Below are positions 13,427-13,805 of a stretch of DNA of 13,805 nt, piece after piece. This DNA comes from an uncultured Prevotella sp. (lineage in GTDB: Bacteria; Bacteroidota; Bacteroidia; Bacteroidales; Bacteroidaceae), in the NCBI GenBank assembly GCA_900546605.1, contig URDV01000028.1, positions 1-13,805 of the forward strand, written 5' to 3'. Positions within the stretch are counted from its first letter, which is position 1; every line of letters starts with the position of its first letter. The position numbers and the translations under genes are program-made. The notes below the pieces were generated by a model, which searched no databases, was not told the DNA's origin, and saw only the letters and a list, made by a program, of their open reading frames with translations.

Positions 13427-13758
13427 CGAGCCGCTGCCTATTGCTCCTTATCTATGTGTAAAGTCATAAATGAGATATTGGGTACATGCAGTTCAACTTA
13501 CAATGGATATCAATGGGACGAGATTGTCTCGGTCTTGTTTGTTGTTTATCTATGTAGAGGTGGTTGCGTAGAGGATGTCAATAGGGGGAGTGTTGTCTAC
13601 GCGAATCTTCCAATGCACGAATACCGACAAGTCATACCATTGGGTTTGCGAAAAAGGAGCAGGTCTGTTCAAATACAAATCATTTTTTAGGCAATGTGTA
13701 TCGTTTCAATGTCATTAGCAATCTCAACGATTTGCTAATGAAAACTATTATTATTACC
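13427..13758. other. Intergenic stretch without a recognisable gene
   Basis: No convincing protein or tRNA gene is seen here. It holds three short dyads: CGAGA TTG TCTCG (13519-13531), GCGTAGA (13566-13572) with TCTACGC (13596-13602), and TCATTAGCAA (13712-13721) with TTGCTAATGA (13732-13741). The last is the strongest, with 10 perfect pairs and a 10-nt loop, but no T-run follows on either strand. A small structured RNA cannot be excluded. Confidence 0.5.
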
Positions 13759-13805
13759 CGTTGGCGGAATTTCAGGTTAACGGGTTAACAAGTTGACAGG
13801 TTAAC
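13759..13805 (+). repeat. Left end of the inverted-repeat intergenic element (copy 4, cut by window end)
   Basis: CGTTGGCGGAATTTCAG (13759-13775) is identical to the left end of copy 3. It is followed by GTTAACGG, GTTAACAA, GTTGACAG and the start of a fourth unit, GTTAAC, where the window stops. The preceding bases TTACC resemble the ATACC before copy 3. Confidence 0.85.

Noticed and set aside
13190..13690. 166-codon open frame on the + strand at the right end
   Set aside because: It starts inside the GH3 gene on the opposite strand, crosses the GH3 promoter and a hairpin, and its translation shows no domain, signal or family pattern.
13650..13690. tRNA-like T-arm text (GTTCAAATA)
   Set aside because: No acceptor stem, anticodon arm or matching T-stem could be drawn around it.

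Overview
The window looks like a chromosomal segment of a Bacteroidota bacterium, most likely order Bacteroidales and Prevotella-like. Three things point there: the gene families (PorX with a PglZ effector domain, DUF4294, an SbsA-type Ig-like lipoprotein beside DUF3108, a bacterial GH3 enzyme, and a long LepB with large insertions), Bacteroidota-type promoters (TANNTTTG at -7, in one case with TTTG 20 bp upstream), and the lack of clear Shine-Dalgarno sequences. All eight genes look intact. The species cannot be named from the sequence alone.

Left part (1-3628, + strand): dapB (lysine/diaminopimelate synthesis), lepB (signal peptidase I) and a second, shorter LepB-like protein that has lost the catalytic Ser, the catalytic Lys and the GDNRDNS box. 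The spaces between these genes are filled with repeats. Middle (3629-4886): one complete inverted-repeat element, an array of 23-bp units that ends in what looks like an intrinsic terminator for the minus strand, and a secreted DUF4294 protein on the minus strand, divergent from rnr. Centre (4888-8955, + strand): rnr (RNase R), then a roughly 109-bp imperfect palindrome, then porX (response regulator fused to a zinc phosphodiesterase-like domain) with a GTG start. Right part (9107-13354, minus strand): a tightly packed operon transcribed as GH3 enzyme, Ig-like lipoprotein, DUF3108 protein. It converges on porX at a 28-bp perfect hairpin. The last 450 bp hold no convincing gene and end in another copy of the inverted-repeat element.

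The most notable non-coding content is a family of intergenic elements (1-52, 1009-1141, 3643-3813, 13759-13805). Their inverted ends share CGTTGGCGG followed by runs of an 8-bp unit built on GTTAAC, and the number of units differs between copies. The window also carries a 216-bp palindromic element, the 23-bp dyad array and the rnr-porX palindrome. Functionally, lepB, PorX, the lipoprotein and the DUF3108 and DUF4294 proteins all concern the cell envelope or secretion. I see no defence system, phage, transposase or CRISPR array.
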